A DNA stretch of 40,352 nucleotides from an uncultured Actinomycetes bacterium (lineage in GTDB: Bacteria > Actinomycetota > Acidimicrobiia > IMCC26256 > JAGPDB01). The DNA is taken from NCBI GenBank assembly GCA_937872965.1, contig CALMUU010000130.1, forward strand, positions 1-40,352, written 5' to 3'. Numbering within the stretch: the stretch's first letter is position 1; each line of letters opens with the position of its first letter. Positions 1 to 7,552 of the stretch are shown in pieces. The notes below the pieces were generated by a model that was not told where the DNA came from, ran no database searches, and saw only the letters and a program-made list of their open reading frames with translations. A program made the translations under genes and the position numbers.

Positions 1-2
1 TG

Positions 3-380
3 GCTCAGGTTGCTGCCATGATTGACGACATTCTCGGCCCGTATGCAGATCAGGTCACGATTTCTTATTCTCAAGATGAAGAAAGTTCCGTGTCTCCCAC
101 TCATACGCCCTTGTGGGATGCACTCCAGCGAGTGTCTTCAGGTATTTTTCCCGGCGCACAACTATTGCCAACCATTTCAACGTTTGGAACTGATTCGCGC
201 TTTTGGCGATGGAATGGCGCAGTTGCCTATGGTGCAGCATTATTTGCACCAGATGACACAACCTATGCTGGGCACTTAGCGATGTTCCACGGAAGAAACG
301 AAAAGGTGAGTGTGAAATCTTTACAACACACTACAGATCTTTATGAAGGCGTTATTCGCTCCCTCGGCGATTTTTACTAA
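3..380 (+). CDS. M20-family metallopeptidase, C-terminal end (5' truncated)
   Basis: The reading frame is open from the first bases of the window, so this is the 3' end of a larger gene. The remaining ~125 residues resemble the C-terminus of M20/M28-type dipeptidases and deacylases: a GTDSRFWR segment, then an AYG and phenylalanine-rich strand, then FHGRNEKV, where the His of HGxNE is a known metal ligand in the family. The expected role is Zn-dependent hydrolysis of a peptide or N-acyl amino acid in the cytoplasm; the substrate cannot be told from this fragment. A dispersed repeat begins a few bases after the stop codon. The family is fairly certain, the exact enzyme is not. Confidence 0.75.
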   Translation, partial: AQVAAMIDDILGPYADQVTISYSQDEESSVSPTHTPLWDALQRVSSGIFPGAQLLPTISTFGTDSRFWRWNGAVAYGAALFAPDDTTYAGHLAMFHGRNEKVSVKSLQHTTDLYEGVIRSLGDFY

Positions 381-385
381 TTAAG

Positions 386-544
386 GTCATTCCGAGGCGT
401 TACCTCTCGTCATCCAGAGGGCTTTAGCCCGAATGATCTCCGCGCAGCCCTGTCATTCAGAGTGTAACGAAGAATCTCAACTTCAATGACCACTTCCATA
501 TTGAGATCCTTCGCTTAGTCGCTACGCTCCTGGCTCAGGATGAC
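386..544. repeat. Dispersed GTCAT-type intergenic repeat, copy A
   Basis: Composite repeat starting GTCATTCCGAG and ending CTCAGGATGAC. It contains GTCATCC/GTCATTC half-units, an AGGGCTTTAGCCC mini-hairpin, the phrase ATCTCCGCGCAG shared with copies D and E, and TTCAATGACCACTTC shared with copy G. It lies between an M20 peptidase gene and the convergent PAC2 gene, and I see no coding capacity in it. Confidence 0.8.
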
Positions 545-574
545 TTTTTGGAAGGCGAAGCCTTCCAAAAAGTC
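542..574. repeat. Perfect 15-bp hairpin at the end of repeat A, reaching into the PAC2 stop codon
   Basis: GACTTTTTGGAAGGC and its exact inverse flank a 3-nt GAA loop. The outer arm at 572-574 overlaps the PAC2 stop codon (573-575, minus strand), and the inner arm begins with the GAC that ends repeat A. It may help end transcription of the PAC2 gene, but there is no ordinary U-tract after the stem. The same design recurs at 7376 and 7524. Confidence 0.75.
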
Positions 575-1571
575 ACTTCTCTGGCGGCTGATCTCGGAGG
601 AATTTTTCCACTTCAGCAGCTAGCGCTTCCGCGCTCGGGAATTCTTCATCAGCAAGTTCGTATGTTTCAGCAAAATCTCCTGAGTCGTATCGCATTTCAA
701 GTTCCGCAACATATTCGACCGCCTGGTCGTCATCCGCAACTGCATCATTGACGTGATTCACCCAGTCGGCTGCTTGGCTAGCCAAGTCGCTGGTGTCAAA
801 GTCGACTCCCACTAACGCGCTAAATGTATTGAGTAATTCATTCATGGCTGCGGGTTGAGGACGTTGAGCAACATAGTGGGGAATCGTTGCCCACAAGGAT
901 GTAGAAGATAAATGATTCTGGGTTAAGTACTCGTGGAGGACTCCGATGATTCCTGTCGGGCCTTCATAGTTTGAGGGCAAAACTTCTAGCGCGTCTAAAC
1001 GCTCACGTTCTGATCCAATTCCGGTCAAACGAGTAGGTCGCGTGTGGGGAACCTCAGCCATCATGGAACCAAATGTAAAAATCTCTTCACATTTGAGCTC
1101 TGAGATGACCTGAAGAATGTCTACGCAGAAGGCCTTCCATCGATAGTTGGGCTCATGACTGAGCATCACGACAATGTCGCGATCACTGTCGTCGAGAGAG
1201 ATTCCGTAAATGCGATTTCGTGGCCACGATACTTGGCGAATTCCGCCTTCGCCCACAGAAATATTGGGTCGGACTGCTTGGTAATCGAAATAAGTATCGC
1301 CTTCTATTTCAGCGACAAGTTGGCTAGAAAATTTATCGACAATCCATGCAACAGAGTCGCTCGCCGCTTCTCCTGCATCGTTCCAGCCTTCAAAAGCTGC
1401 AACAAAAATGGGATTGCGCAGTTGAGGTCGGTGATACCAAATGATGGATTCTGAGTCTTCGATGCAGAAAATGCTAGATAATCCAACGTTAAATACTCGT
1501 ATTGACCGCAAAAAGGTAATTGATTTTAGGGCTGTTCCTTGCTCGAAGTGCAAGGTGCGGTCCTCCCCCAA
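573..1571 (-). CDS. PAC2-family protein
   Basis: This belongs to the PAC2 family, named after proteasome-assembly chaperone 2 and common in actinobacteria; the biochemical role in bacteria is unsettled. The family hallmark is AAFEGWNDAGEAASDSV after the first ~55 residues. It is followed by the alternating strand/helix core (IVVMLSHEPNYRW, EIFTFGSMMAEVPHTRP, GPTGIIGVLHEYL) and an acidic C-terminal tail of about 80 residues. The longest frame starts at a TTG (1571), and its first ~45 residues look non-conserved. The true start is probably nearer residue 40, but no clear ATG or GTG exists there, so the 5' end is uncertain. The gene is convergent with the M20 gene. Its stop lies inside a perfect hairpin. 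Confidence 0.8.
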   Translation of the reverse strand: MGEDRTLHFEQGTALKSITFLRSIRVFNVGLSSIFCIEDSESIIWYHRPQLRNPIFVAAFEGWNDAGEAASDSVAWIVDKFSSQLVAEIEGDTYFDYQAVRPNISVGEGGIRQVSWPRNRIYGISLDDSDRDIVVMLSHEPNYRWKAFCVDILQVISELKCEEIFTFGSMMAEVPHTRPTRLTGIGSERERLDALEVLPSNYEGPTGIIGVLHEYLTQNHLSSTSLWATIPHYVAQRPQPAAMNELLNTFSALVGVDFDTSDLASQAADWVNHVNDAVADDDQAVEYVAELEMRYDSGDFAETYELADEEFPSAEALAAEVEKFLRDQPPEK

Positions 1572-1624
1572 ATTACTAAAGTTGCAGCTGTTCGTTCAGT
1601 TGTATCGCGTCTTGTGGTTTACAT

Positions 1625-1679
1625 AAAAAAAGAGGGCCGTGGGCGAAAACCATAGAGATGGTTTCCGCCCACGGCCCTC
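1625..1679 (-). terminator. Strong rho-independent terminator downstream of whiB
   Basis: On the minus strand a ~22-bp nearly perfect stem (arms 1632-1653 and 1658-1679, 4-nt loop) is followed directly by a run of T (A-run at 1625-1631 on the plus strand). It sits 12 bases after the WhiB stop and separates whiB from PAC2. Confidence 0.9.
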
Positions 1680-1691
1680 CGAGAAAACTAG

Positions 1692-2030
1692 TTACGCAGG
1701 AGCGCTTTCACCACGAGGTGCAACTGGTGCTCCGTCGCCCTTCGGGTAACGAGCTACGCGACCGACAGGCATCTCAACACGGTATCCAGCAGCTGCACGG
1801 TCTTCTTCAGATTCGCCGCCCCAGAAACCATATTCGCGATGATTGCGTGCCCAATCGCGGCAGTCTTCCATCACGGGACACACTGCACAGATGGTGCGTG
1901 CCTTTGCTTCACGGCGTGCGCGAGCTTCCGGTCGTTCTCCCGGTGGTGGGAAAAAGAGTGATGTTTGGCCGCAACATGCTGCCTTATTGGTCCACGTCAG
2001 TGGTCCTGTGAATACGAGTGTAGATTCCAT
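1692..2030 (-). CDS. WhiB-family iron-sulfur transcriptional regulator
   Basis: Small (112 aa) WhiB-like regulator, a family restricted to actinobacteria and their phages. The four iron-sulfur cysteines are Cys19 or Cys20, Cys48, Cys51 and Cys57 (CxxC then x5 C). They are followed by the GFWGG turn at 68-72 and a basic/acidic ESEEDRAAAGYR segment. These proteins bind a 4Fe-4S cluster and usually act by contacting the primary sigma factor. The start is supported by a GGGAGG about ten bases upstream of the ATG. A TATACT box at 2057-2062 (minus strand) is a plausible -10. The subclass (WhiB1, 2 and so on) cannot be assigned from the sequence alone. Confidence 0.92.
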   Translation of the reverse strand: MESTLVFTGPLTWTNKAACCGQTSLFFPPPGERPEARARREAKARTICAVCPVMEDCRDWARNHREYGFWGGESEEDRAAAGYRVEMPVGRVARYPKGDGAPVAPRGESAPA

Positions 2031-2056
2031 TTTTTATTGCCTCCCGAGAGCCGTTT

Positions 2057-2062
2057 AGTATA
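2057..2062 (-). promoter_or_regulatory. Candidate -10 element of whiB
   Basis: TATACT on the minus strand about 27 bases upstream of the whiB ATG, with a GGGAGG ribosome-binding site between. No convincing -35 is visible. Confidence 0.4.
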
Positions 2063-2093
2063 GAACGTTTCGAAGATTTAAGCCAGAAAGGTT

Positions 2094-2131
2094 ATGTCAG
2101 AAGGCCAATGGGGGAATTGGCCTCCCGACAT
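2094..2131. other. Intergenic hairpin between divergent whiB and lysR
   Basis: An 8-bp perfect inner stem (AGGCCAAT/ATTGGCCT, loop GGGGGA), a symmetric 3x3 internal loop, and a 5-bp outer stem ATGTC/GACAT. There is no T-run on either side, so it is not an obvious terminator. It could be an RNA structure or a regulator-binding palindrome. Confidence 0.5.
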
Positions 2132-2183
2132 GGATGGGGGAACAGAGTTATTCTGACACACATAGATCCATCCGTCAAACGTA

Positions 2184-2189
2184 TATAAT
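2184..2189 (+). promoter_or_regulatory. Candidate TATAAT -10 upstream of lysR
   Basis: A perfect TATAAT in a very AT-rich stretch about 90 bases before the LysR ATG. It would leave a long leader, and no clear -35 is seen at the proper distance. Confidence 0.35.
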
Positions 2190-2275
2190 AGATAGGATAA
2201 ATCTCTATTTGTGATACTATATCTCGGAGAAATGTGTACATATATGTCGCTTTATGAAGTGAAAGTTGAATCAAC

Positions 2276-3148
2276 ATGGACCTAAGACAACTTGATGTGC
2301 TTGCAGCCATCCATCAGTCAGGCAGCTTTACCGCCGCTGCAGATTCTTTGGGAACTGTTCAAAGTAATGTATCGGCTCAGATTCAGGCGTTAGAGAAAGA
2401 ACTACACACAACACTTATTGTTCGCTCCCGACAAGGTGCTCGATTGACAGAACAAGGTCAAGTCGTTGTTGACCGTGCGAAACGTATTACGGCAGAGATT
2501 GATTCAATGCTTGTTGACCTATCGATGTTGCAAGGTCTCAAGCGCGGGCATGCTTCGATCGGTGTCATTGGAACAGCGAGTCGATGGATTGTTCCTTCGC
2601 TTGTTCAAGAAATGCGAGATTCTGCACCTGGCGTTACATTGCACATTACCGAAGCTCCATCCGAACGATTGTTGGCTGATGTTATTACACACGATCTTTC
2701 AGTTGCAGTTATCACTGAGCCTGTTGCTGATCCCCGTGTAGAAGTAACAACTTTATGTGATGAAGAAATAGTTGGTATTGCTCCCAAAGAATTTGGATTG
2801 GATTCTTCACCAAAAACCTTTGCTGAACTGTCTCAGTACCCTCACGTACTCACACCTAAAACAAATCCCCTCCGTACATGGATCGATAAGGCTGCGCGTA
2901 AAGAAGAAGTAACGCTCGATGTGCCAGTGAACTGTGAAGGTATTCGTTTGCTGCCCCGCTTAGTGCGTTCTGGGGTCGGTTGTTCGATATTGCCTTTAAC
3001 CGCGCTTCCTAATGAGCAAAGCGTTTTTACTGTTTACAAAATTGAAAACCTGCCACCGCGTCACTTGGCGTTGATCTCAGCCAAGGATGCTGTTTTGTCA
3101 ATGGCGGAGCGTGTGGTCAGTGATGTGATTATCCGGCTCACCCAGTAA
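2276..3148 (+). CDS. LysR-family transcriptional regulator
   Basis: A 290-aa protein of standard LTTR length. An N-terminal winged helix-turn-helix (residues 1-60: MDLRQLDVLAAIHQSGSF, AAADSLGTVQSNVSAQIQAL) is followed by a linker helix and a periplasmic-binding-like effector domain from about residue 90 (RGHASIGVIGTASRWIVPSL onward). It presumably binds DNA as a tetramer and responds to a small metabolite that cannot be inferred. LTTRs often control a divergent neighbour, which here would be whiB, although the pairing is not conclusive. The last 88 bases of the gene overlap the 3' end of the PAP2 gene on the other strand. Confidence 0.9.
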   Translation: MDLRQLDVLAAIHQSGSFTAAADSLGTVQSNVSAQIQALEKELHTTLIVRSRQGARLTEQGQVVVDRAKRITAEIDSMLVDLSMLQGLKRGHASIGVIGTASRWIVPSLVQEMRDSAPGVTLHITEAPSERLLADVITHDLSVAVITEPVADPRVEVTTLCDEEIVGIAPKEFGLDSSPKTFAELSQYPHVLTPKTNPLRTWIDKAARKEEVTLDVPVNCEGIRLLPRLVRSGVGCSILPLTALPNEQSVFTVYKIENLPPRHLALISAKDAVLSMAERVVSDVIIRLTQ

Positions 3149-3864
3149 GCCGCTCCAAATACTGCAAGCCCGCCGACTGCGTCGAGGATGTAATGGTTTG
3201 AAGTCACGATTACAACAAACAGGGTGCATATCGGGTAGCAACAGAGAAGAATTTTAAGCCACCTCTTTTTTATATAAGGGAAAAGCGAAAAGACGCACCA
3301 CGTAGACCAAACGATATGCACAGAAGGCATGGCTGCAAACTGATTCGAGATTGCTGCGAATTCTTCCGTATTAAATGACCAAAATGTGGGATATTTTGCG
3401 AGGGTATCGACATAGCCATAGTCTGAAGGCATCAAACGGGGTGGCATGAGGGGAAATGTGATGAAGCCCACGAGGGAAATGAGCGTTCCGGACACAATGG
3501 TTGTGCGCACATGTGAATAGCGTTTCGGATCTTTGGCGAAGACGTAGAACAAAGCAAAAAGCGTGACGATGAAGTGAAACGAGCCATAGAAATAATTACT
3601 CGCAATAATGATCCAATCAAAAGGGAGAAAATATGCGTGAATGGATCGTTCGATATACATGGAAAAGAAATGTTCCACACGAATAATGTGTTTTGCATTA
3701 GTGAACGCCTGCGACTTCGACGCATCTGTATTGTTTCGACCTAATGTATATATCGCATAAAGTGAACCAATGATGACAACTTCAACAAGAATTCGCCGAG
3801 GTTGTTCAGCGTTCTTTGCCTTATGAAAAATATTCATTTTTGTTGACTGAGGGATGTCGGGCAT
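3061..3864 (-). CDS. PAP2-superfamily membrane phosphatase / phosphotransferase
   Basis: Polytopic membrane protein of about 267 aa with the acid phosphatase/phosphotransferase signature of the Aur1/IPC-synthase-like branch: PPRLMPSDYG, then AAMPSVHIVWSTW (catalytic His in PSxH), then TSNHYILDAVGG (SxxHxxxD). Five or six hydrophobic segments surround these motifs. The family removes or transfers phosphate on lipid substrates at the membrane; the substrate is unknown. Two in-frame ATGs (3864 and 3837) are possible starts and neither has a clear ribosome site. The upstream gene ends only a few bases before, so the two are probably co-transcribed. The 3' end overlaps lysR antiparallel over 3061-3148. 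Confidence 0.85.
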   Translation of the reverse strand: MPDIPQSTKMNIFHKAKNAEQPRRILVEVVIIGSLYAIYTLGRNNTDASKSQAFTNAKHIIRVEHFFSMYIERSIHAYFLPFDWIIIASNYFYGSFHFIVTLFALFYVFAKDPKRYSHVRTTIVSGTLISLVGFITFPLMPPRLMPSDYGYVDTLAKYPTFWSFNTEEFAAISNQFAAMPSVHIVWSTWCVFSLFPYIKKRWLKILLCCYPICTLFVVIVTSNHYILDAVGGLAVFGAAYWVSRIITSLTTRSAIDKTASLAEINAK

Positions 3865-3873
3865 CAAATCCAA

Positions 3874-4470
3874 TTAACTTTCACGGATAGTGCAGACTTT
3901 AAATTTGCCATTCTCTTTGTCTAAGTTCACAATTGTCTTGTAAGTGGTTCCATTTTCCCGCTTGACTGTTCCTGTTACCTCAGCCTCTCCATTTGTTGTT
4001 GTAACATCTTTAAAATCAAAACTTACAATTCCTCGTTTGGTTTCTTCCTTGCTTTGGAATACAAAGTTGAATGATCCATCCTGCTTGAGGAATCGCTTAC
4101 ATGTAAGGGAATCCAAGTCTTTGCCATCCTGTGCTGCATGATAGAACTTATTTGTTGCATCAACTGCTGGTTTAGTTTCACTTACCACCCATAAGGTACA
4201 TCCACCTATACCGAGACCACAAAGGAAAAGAGGAACAACAATTGAGAGAGTGATCCAGAGCCAAAGCTTACTTTTCTTTTTTGGTTGTTCATTCGGTGTT
4301 CCAAGTGGTGGAGTGGGTACTTGAGTAGCGGAAGCCTCTGCGGGAAGGAATTCTTGTGGAGCATCAGATGTTGAAGCCGGTGGTTGAGTTGCTGGAGTAG
4401 ACTCACCTTCGGGAGCTGCCCATCCGGACTCCTCGTTGAGTGGATCGCCGTTGTTGATTTCGTCTGACAT
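3874..4470 (-). CDS. Membrane protein with extracytoplasmic DUF4878-like domain
   Basis: About 198 aa. The N-terminus is Pro/Ser/Thr-rich and acidic. One membrane segment (KLWLWITLSIVVPLFLCGLGIGG) follows a KKKSK charge cluster. The outside domain of about 100 residues resembles the DUF4878/NTF2-like fold: ATNKFYHAAQDGKDL, a CKRFL helix, then GTVKRENGTTYKTIVNLDKENGKFKVC with two Cys that may form a disulfide. The start at 4470 is fixed by AAGGAG six bases upstream, although the frame stays open further. Function unknown; it may sense or bind something at the envelope. It precedes the PAP2 gene with almost no gap, suggesting a two-gene operon. Confidence 0.75.
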   Translation of the reverse strand: MSDEINNGDPLNEESGWAAPEGESTPATQPPASTSDAPQEFLPAEASATQVPTPPLGTPNEQPKKKSKLWLWITLSIVVPLFLCGLGIGGCTLWVVSETKPAVDATNKFYHAAQDGKDLDSLTCKRFLKQDGSFNFVFQSKEETKRGIVSFDFKDVTTTNGEAEVTGTVKRENGTTYKTIVNLDKENGKFKVCTIRES

Positions 4471-4595
4471 TTCTATCTCCTTCGAACTTCCAGATAATTT
4501 AACATGCGCGATGTCAATCATGCGCCCGGTGCGCCTTGAATAACTTCAAGCAAAGTCGTCTATACACGTAGAATGGGTATCCACATGAGGACAAT

Positions 4596-5999
4596 ATGAA
4601 TATCGATCCCCAACTAATAAGTGAATCCTTGGATTATGCATCGAAAAAAGGTGCTTCATTTGCCGAAGCTTTTTGTGAACAGACCAGTACTGCTGCCACA
4701 TCGCTTGACGAAAAACGTATTGATTCGAGAACTACAGGCCTGAGCAAAGGCGTAGGTATTCGTGTTGTCAACAATTCTCGTGTGGGGTATGCCTATACGA
4801 GCACATTTACAACTGAGGGTCTGAGGGTCGCCGTGGATGCCGCATGTGCATCAGCGGGTGTCGGAGATGCCATATCTGCATCGGGCAAAGGTGTGGATGC
4901 ATCACTATTCGTGGACGTCAATAATCGGCAAGGATTTGATGCTCAAGAGTTTCGCGATCCCGCAACAATAACGGCAGAACGACTGCGAGAGATTGATGAT
5001 GTTGCACGTAGTTATCATGCCTCCATTGCTCAAGCATCAGCAACAATTGCTCAAAGTCAACGTGAAGTTCTCATTATGAATACTGCCGGAGTCAATGTTT
5101 CTGATTCGCAAACGCGTACTCGTTGCGTTGTTCAAACAATTGCAAAAAATTCTGATGGAATCCAAAGTGCACACGAAGCGCCAGGAAGAAGTATGGGGGC
5201 ACAGTATTTCGACATCTTTTCGGTCGATAACATCGCGCGTATCGCAGCCCAGCGTGCTGTGACTCTTCTTGATGCGCGACCAGCACCTAGTGGAAACCTC
5301 ACGGTGATTCTGAAAAAGGGTGCTGGTGGAGTTCTTTTCCATGAGGCTTGTGGCCATGGTCTCGAAGCTGACCACATTGACAAATCTCAGAGTGTTTTTG
5401 CTGGCAAGGTAGGGAAAAAAGTTGCTTCCCCTTTAGTGACGCTCGTCGACGACGGAACGATGGGTGATGAATGGGGGACATATCGATTTGATGACGAGGG
5501 AAATCCTGCACAAAAAAATACATTGATCAAAGATGGTGTTTTGAACGACTATATGTGGGATATTTTGCGTTCCACCAAGCTGGGCCATGGCGTTTCGGGC
5601 AACGGCCGTCGTGAGACATATGAATATCTTCCTATGGTTCGCATGACCAATACGTATCTTGAACCTGGATCAATGAGTGTTGACGACATCATTTCCTCTA
5701 CCGATTATGGAATATATTGTGTGGCTCTTGGCGGTGGGCAAGTAGATACGGTGACGGGTGAATATGTATTTGGAATTACCGAAGCGTACATGGTAGAAAA
5801 CGGAGTCATTACCTATCCCATTCGGGGTGCAACTCTCATTGGAAATGGTTTACAAACCATGCTTGATATCGACATGGTTGCAAACGATTTTGATACATGG
5901 ACAGGGACGTGTGGCAAGAATGGCCAGGGAGTCCCTGTGTCTTCGGGTCAACCGACATTGCGTGTTGCGAAGATGACTGTGGGAGGAACATCCACATGA
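4596..5999 (+). CDS. tldD: TldD-type metalloprotease subunit
   Basis: A 467-aa protein of the PmbA/TldD family. The zinc motif HExxxH is present (His249, Glu250, His254 in LFHEACGHGLEADH), as is the C-terminal GTCGKNGQG with the third ligand Cys at ~439. In the known system TldD and TldE form a heterodimer that threads unfolded peptides to the TldD active site, maturing peptides such as microcins or degrading antitoxins. The stop overlaps the TldE start by four bases (ATGA), typical of translational coupling. No precursor peptide gene is visible nearby, so a housekeeping role is likely. Length and motifs are complete. Confidence 0.95.
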   Translation: MNIDPQLISESLDYASKKGASFAEAFCEQTSTAATSLDEKRIDSRTTGLSKGVGIRVVNNSRVGYAYTSTFTTEGLRVAVDAACASAGVGDAISASGKGVDASLFVDVNNRQGFDAQEFRDPATITAERLREIDDVARSYHASIAQASATIAQSQREVLIMNTAGVNVSDSQTRTRCVVQTIAKNSDGIQSAHEAPGRSMGAQYFDIFSVDNIARIAAQRAVTLLDARPAPSGNLTVILKKGAGGVLFHEACGHGLEADHIDKSQSVFAGKVGKKVASPLVTLVDDGTMGDEWGTYRFDDEGNPAQKNTLIKDGVLNDYMWDILRSTKLGHGVSGNGRRETYEYLPMVRMTNTYLEPGSMSVDDIISSTDYGIYCVALGGGQVDTVTGEYVFGITEAYMVENGVITYPIRGATLIGNGLQTMLDIDMVANDFDTWTGTCGKNGQGVPVSSGQPTLRVAKMTVGGTST

Positions 6000-7378
6000 G
6001 TTCAACAGCGCTGAAAAATATGCGTGACACGACAATGTTGCAAGAAGTAGCGCAACGTATTGCCGCACAAGCACAAGGAAACGAAGAAATTGAAGTTTAC
6101 GTTTCTCAAGGCGGTGATGTGGAAGTCACTGTTTACAGAGGCGAAGTAGAAAACATGACGACCGCCAATTCCACTGCTGTGGGAATTCGTGTTATTAACG
6201 ATCATCGTGAAGGAAGTGCTTGGGCAGAATCGCTGGATGAAGGTATTCTTCAGCAGACACTTAGCTTTGCGCGTGAGAACGCTTCGATTGCTGAACCTGA
6301 TGAGTTTGCGACGCTCGTCAAACCATCAGATATTGATGATGTCGAACCTGTTGTTCGCGACGGATGGGATGATTCGATCTTTGCTCTCTCGCTGGAAGAC
6401 AAGATTGCGCTTGCTCTAGAACTTGATCACAAAGCAAGCTCCTTTGACGAACGCATTAAAGATGTTCCCTCTGCCGATTATGAAGACGGATGGGGACACA
6501 GCGTCGTTGCAAACTCCCATGGAATTATGGTGACAAATTCATCGACTTCTGCAAGTTTGTCGGCATCTGTCATGCTGGGAGACGATGAACAGCTTGAATC
6601 AAGTGGATTTTCTTTTGGACGAGGAACAACAAATCTCAATATCGATGAAGTTATCTCAATGGCATTCTCCAGGGGACTTCGTTTGCTGGGAGGGACACAA
6701 CCCATTAGTGAAGCATTGCCTGTTATTTTAGATCCTCTTGTTGCTACACAATTTTTTGGAATTATTGCAGGCATGATGTCGGGAGGCGCCGTTGCAAAAG
6801 GTCGAGCCCTTCTTGCTGATCGTTTGGGCGACACAATTGGCCACTCGAACTTAACACTTATTGACGACCCTACACATGAAAAGGCCTTTTCGTCAGCAAC
6901 ATACGATGCAGAAGGAATGCCCACACGGAGAAATATCTTTATTGAGAATGGTGTGCTGCAACAGTTCGCTCACACCATGTATTCATCTCGGCGCTTAAAG
7001 ATGAAGCCCAATGCTTGTGCACGTCGGGGCGGTGTTGCGTCACGACCTGGAGCGGGTATGCGTGCTCTCTACGCACAAACCACCGGTGAAAGTGTTGAAG
7101 AAATCTTTGAGCGTGTAGGCGAAGCCGTGTATGTACAACATTTTCTTGGTGTTCACTCAGGGGTGAACGCGCTCTCGGGAGATTTTTCAGTGGGCGCGCA
7201 AGGCGTGTGGATCCGGGATGGTCATATGGCCGAAGCATTTAAGGAAGCAACGATTGCATCTGACCTGTTGACAATGTTGTCCCGTACAAGTGCTGTGGCA
7301 AACGATACATGGTGGTTGCCTGGTTCTGTTGTGGGCAACACAGTGTTAATTGACGAGATGGTGATGACCGGGAAGTGA
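5996..7378 (+). CDS. tldE: TldE/PmbA-type metalloprotease partner subunit
   Basis: A 460-aa PmbA/TldE homologue. It shares the TldD fold (GGDVEVTVYRGEVENM, then TAVGIRVINDHREGSAW) but lacks the HExxxH motif: the corresponding region reads VATQFFGIIAGMMSGGAVAKG, as expected for the non-catalytic subunit. The conserved end GVWIRDGHMAEAFKEATIAS and TWWLPGSVVGN is present. The ATG overlaps the TldD stop. A longer in-frame extension back to 5897 is discarded because it lies inside tldD and is not conserved. The stop TGA is itself the base of a 14-bp hairpin that begins a repeat cluster. Confidence 0.93.
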   Translation: MSSTALKNMRDTTMLQEVAQRIAAQAQGNEEIEVYVSQGGDVEVTVYRGEVENMTTANSTAVGIRVINDHREGSAWAESLDEGILQQTLSFARENASIAEPDEFATLVKPSDIDDVEPVVRDGWDDSIFALSLEDKIALALELDHKASSFDERIKDVPSADYEDGWGHSVVANSHGIMVTNSSTSASLSASVMLGDDEQLESSGFSFGRGTTNLNIDEVISMAFSRGLRLLGGTQPISEALPVILDPLVATQFFGIIAGMMSGGAVAKGRALLADRLGDTIGHSNLTLIDDPTHEKAFSSATYDAEGMPTRRNIFIENGVLQQFAHTMYSSRRLKMKPNACARRGGVASRPGAGMRALYAQTTGESVEEIFERVGEAVYVQHFLGVHSGVNALSGDFSVGAQGVWIRDGHMAEAFKEATIASDLLTMLSRTSAVANDTWWLPGSVVGNTVLIDEMVMTGK

Positions 7379-7406
7379 TTTTCCAGGGTGGAACCCTGGA
7401 AAATCA
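7376..7406. repeat. 14-bp hairpin starting at the tldE stop codon
   Basis: TGATTTTCCAGGGT and its exact inverse around a GGA loop. The first three bases are the tldE stop codon. The adjoining downstream repeat begins inside the second arm (ATCATCCTGAG). Same architecture as the hairpin at 542-574. Confidence 0.75.
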
Positions 7407-7526
7407 TCCTGAGCGAGCCAGGAGCGAAGCGACTAAGCGAGTCGAAGGATCTCGCCAAAGACACTCCGAACGTAAGCTCATCCTTCGCTCCGCGAAGATC
7501 CTTAGGGCTAAAGCCCTCAGGATGAC
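7404..7526. repeat. Dispersed GTCAT-type intergenic repeat, copy B
   Basis: In reverse orientation it reads GTCATCCTGAGGGC ... GGATCTTCGCGGAGC ... GGCTCGCTCAGGATG, matching copy A (both contain CGCTTAGTCGC and CTCCTGGCTC). A nested hairpin, ATCCTTAGGGCT / AGCCCTCAGGAT, lies at its right end. It fills the space between convergent tldE and uppP. Confidence 0.8.
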
Positions 7527-7552
7527 ATTTAAGGGTTTCACCCTAAAATGTC
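7524..7552. repeat. 13-bp hairpin ending in the uppP stop codon
   Basis: GACATTTAAGGGT pairs with ACCCTAAAATGTC (one mismatch) around a TTC loop. The last two bases lie in the uppP stop codon (7551-7553, minus strand). Together with the hairpin at 7376 it caps repeat B at both ends. Confidence 0.7.

Noticed and set aside
5897-5995. Longer TldE start
   Set aside because: It lies inside tldD, whereas the ATG at 5996 overlaps the tldD stop in the usual ATGA manner and gives the family N-terminus.
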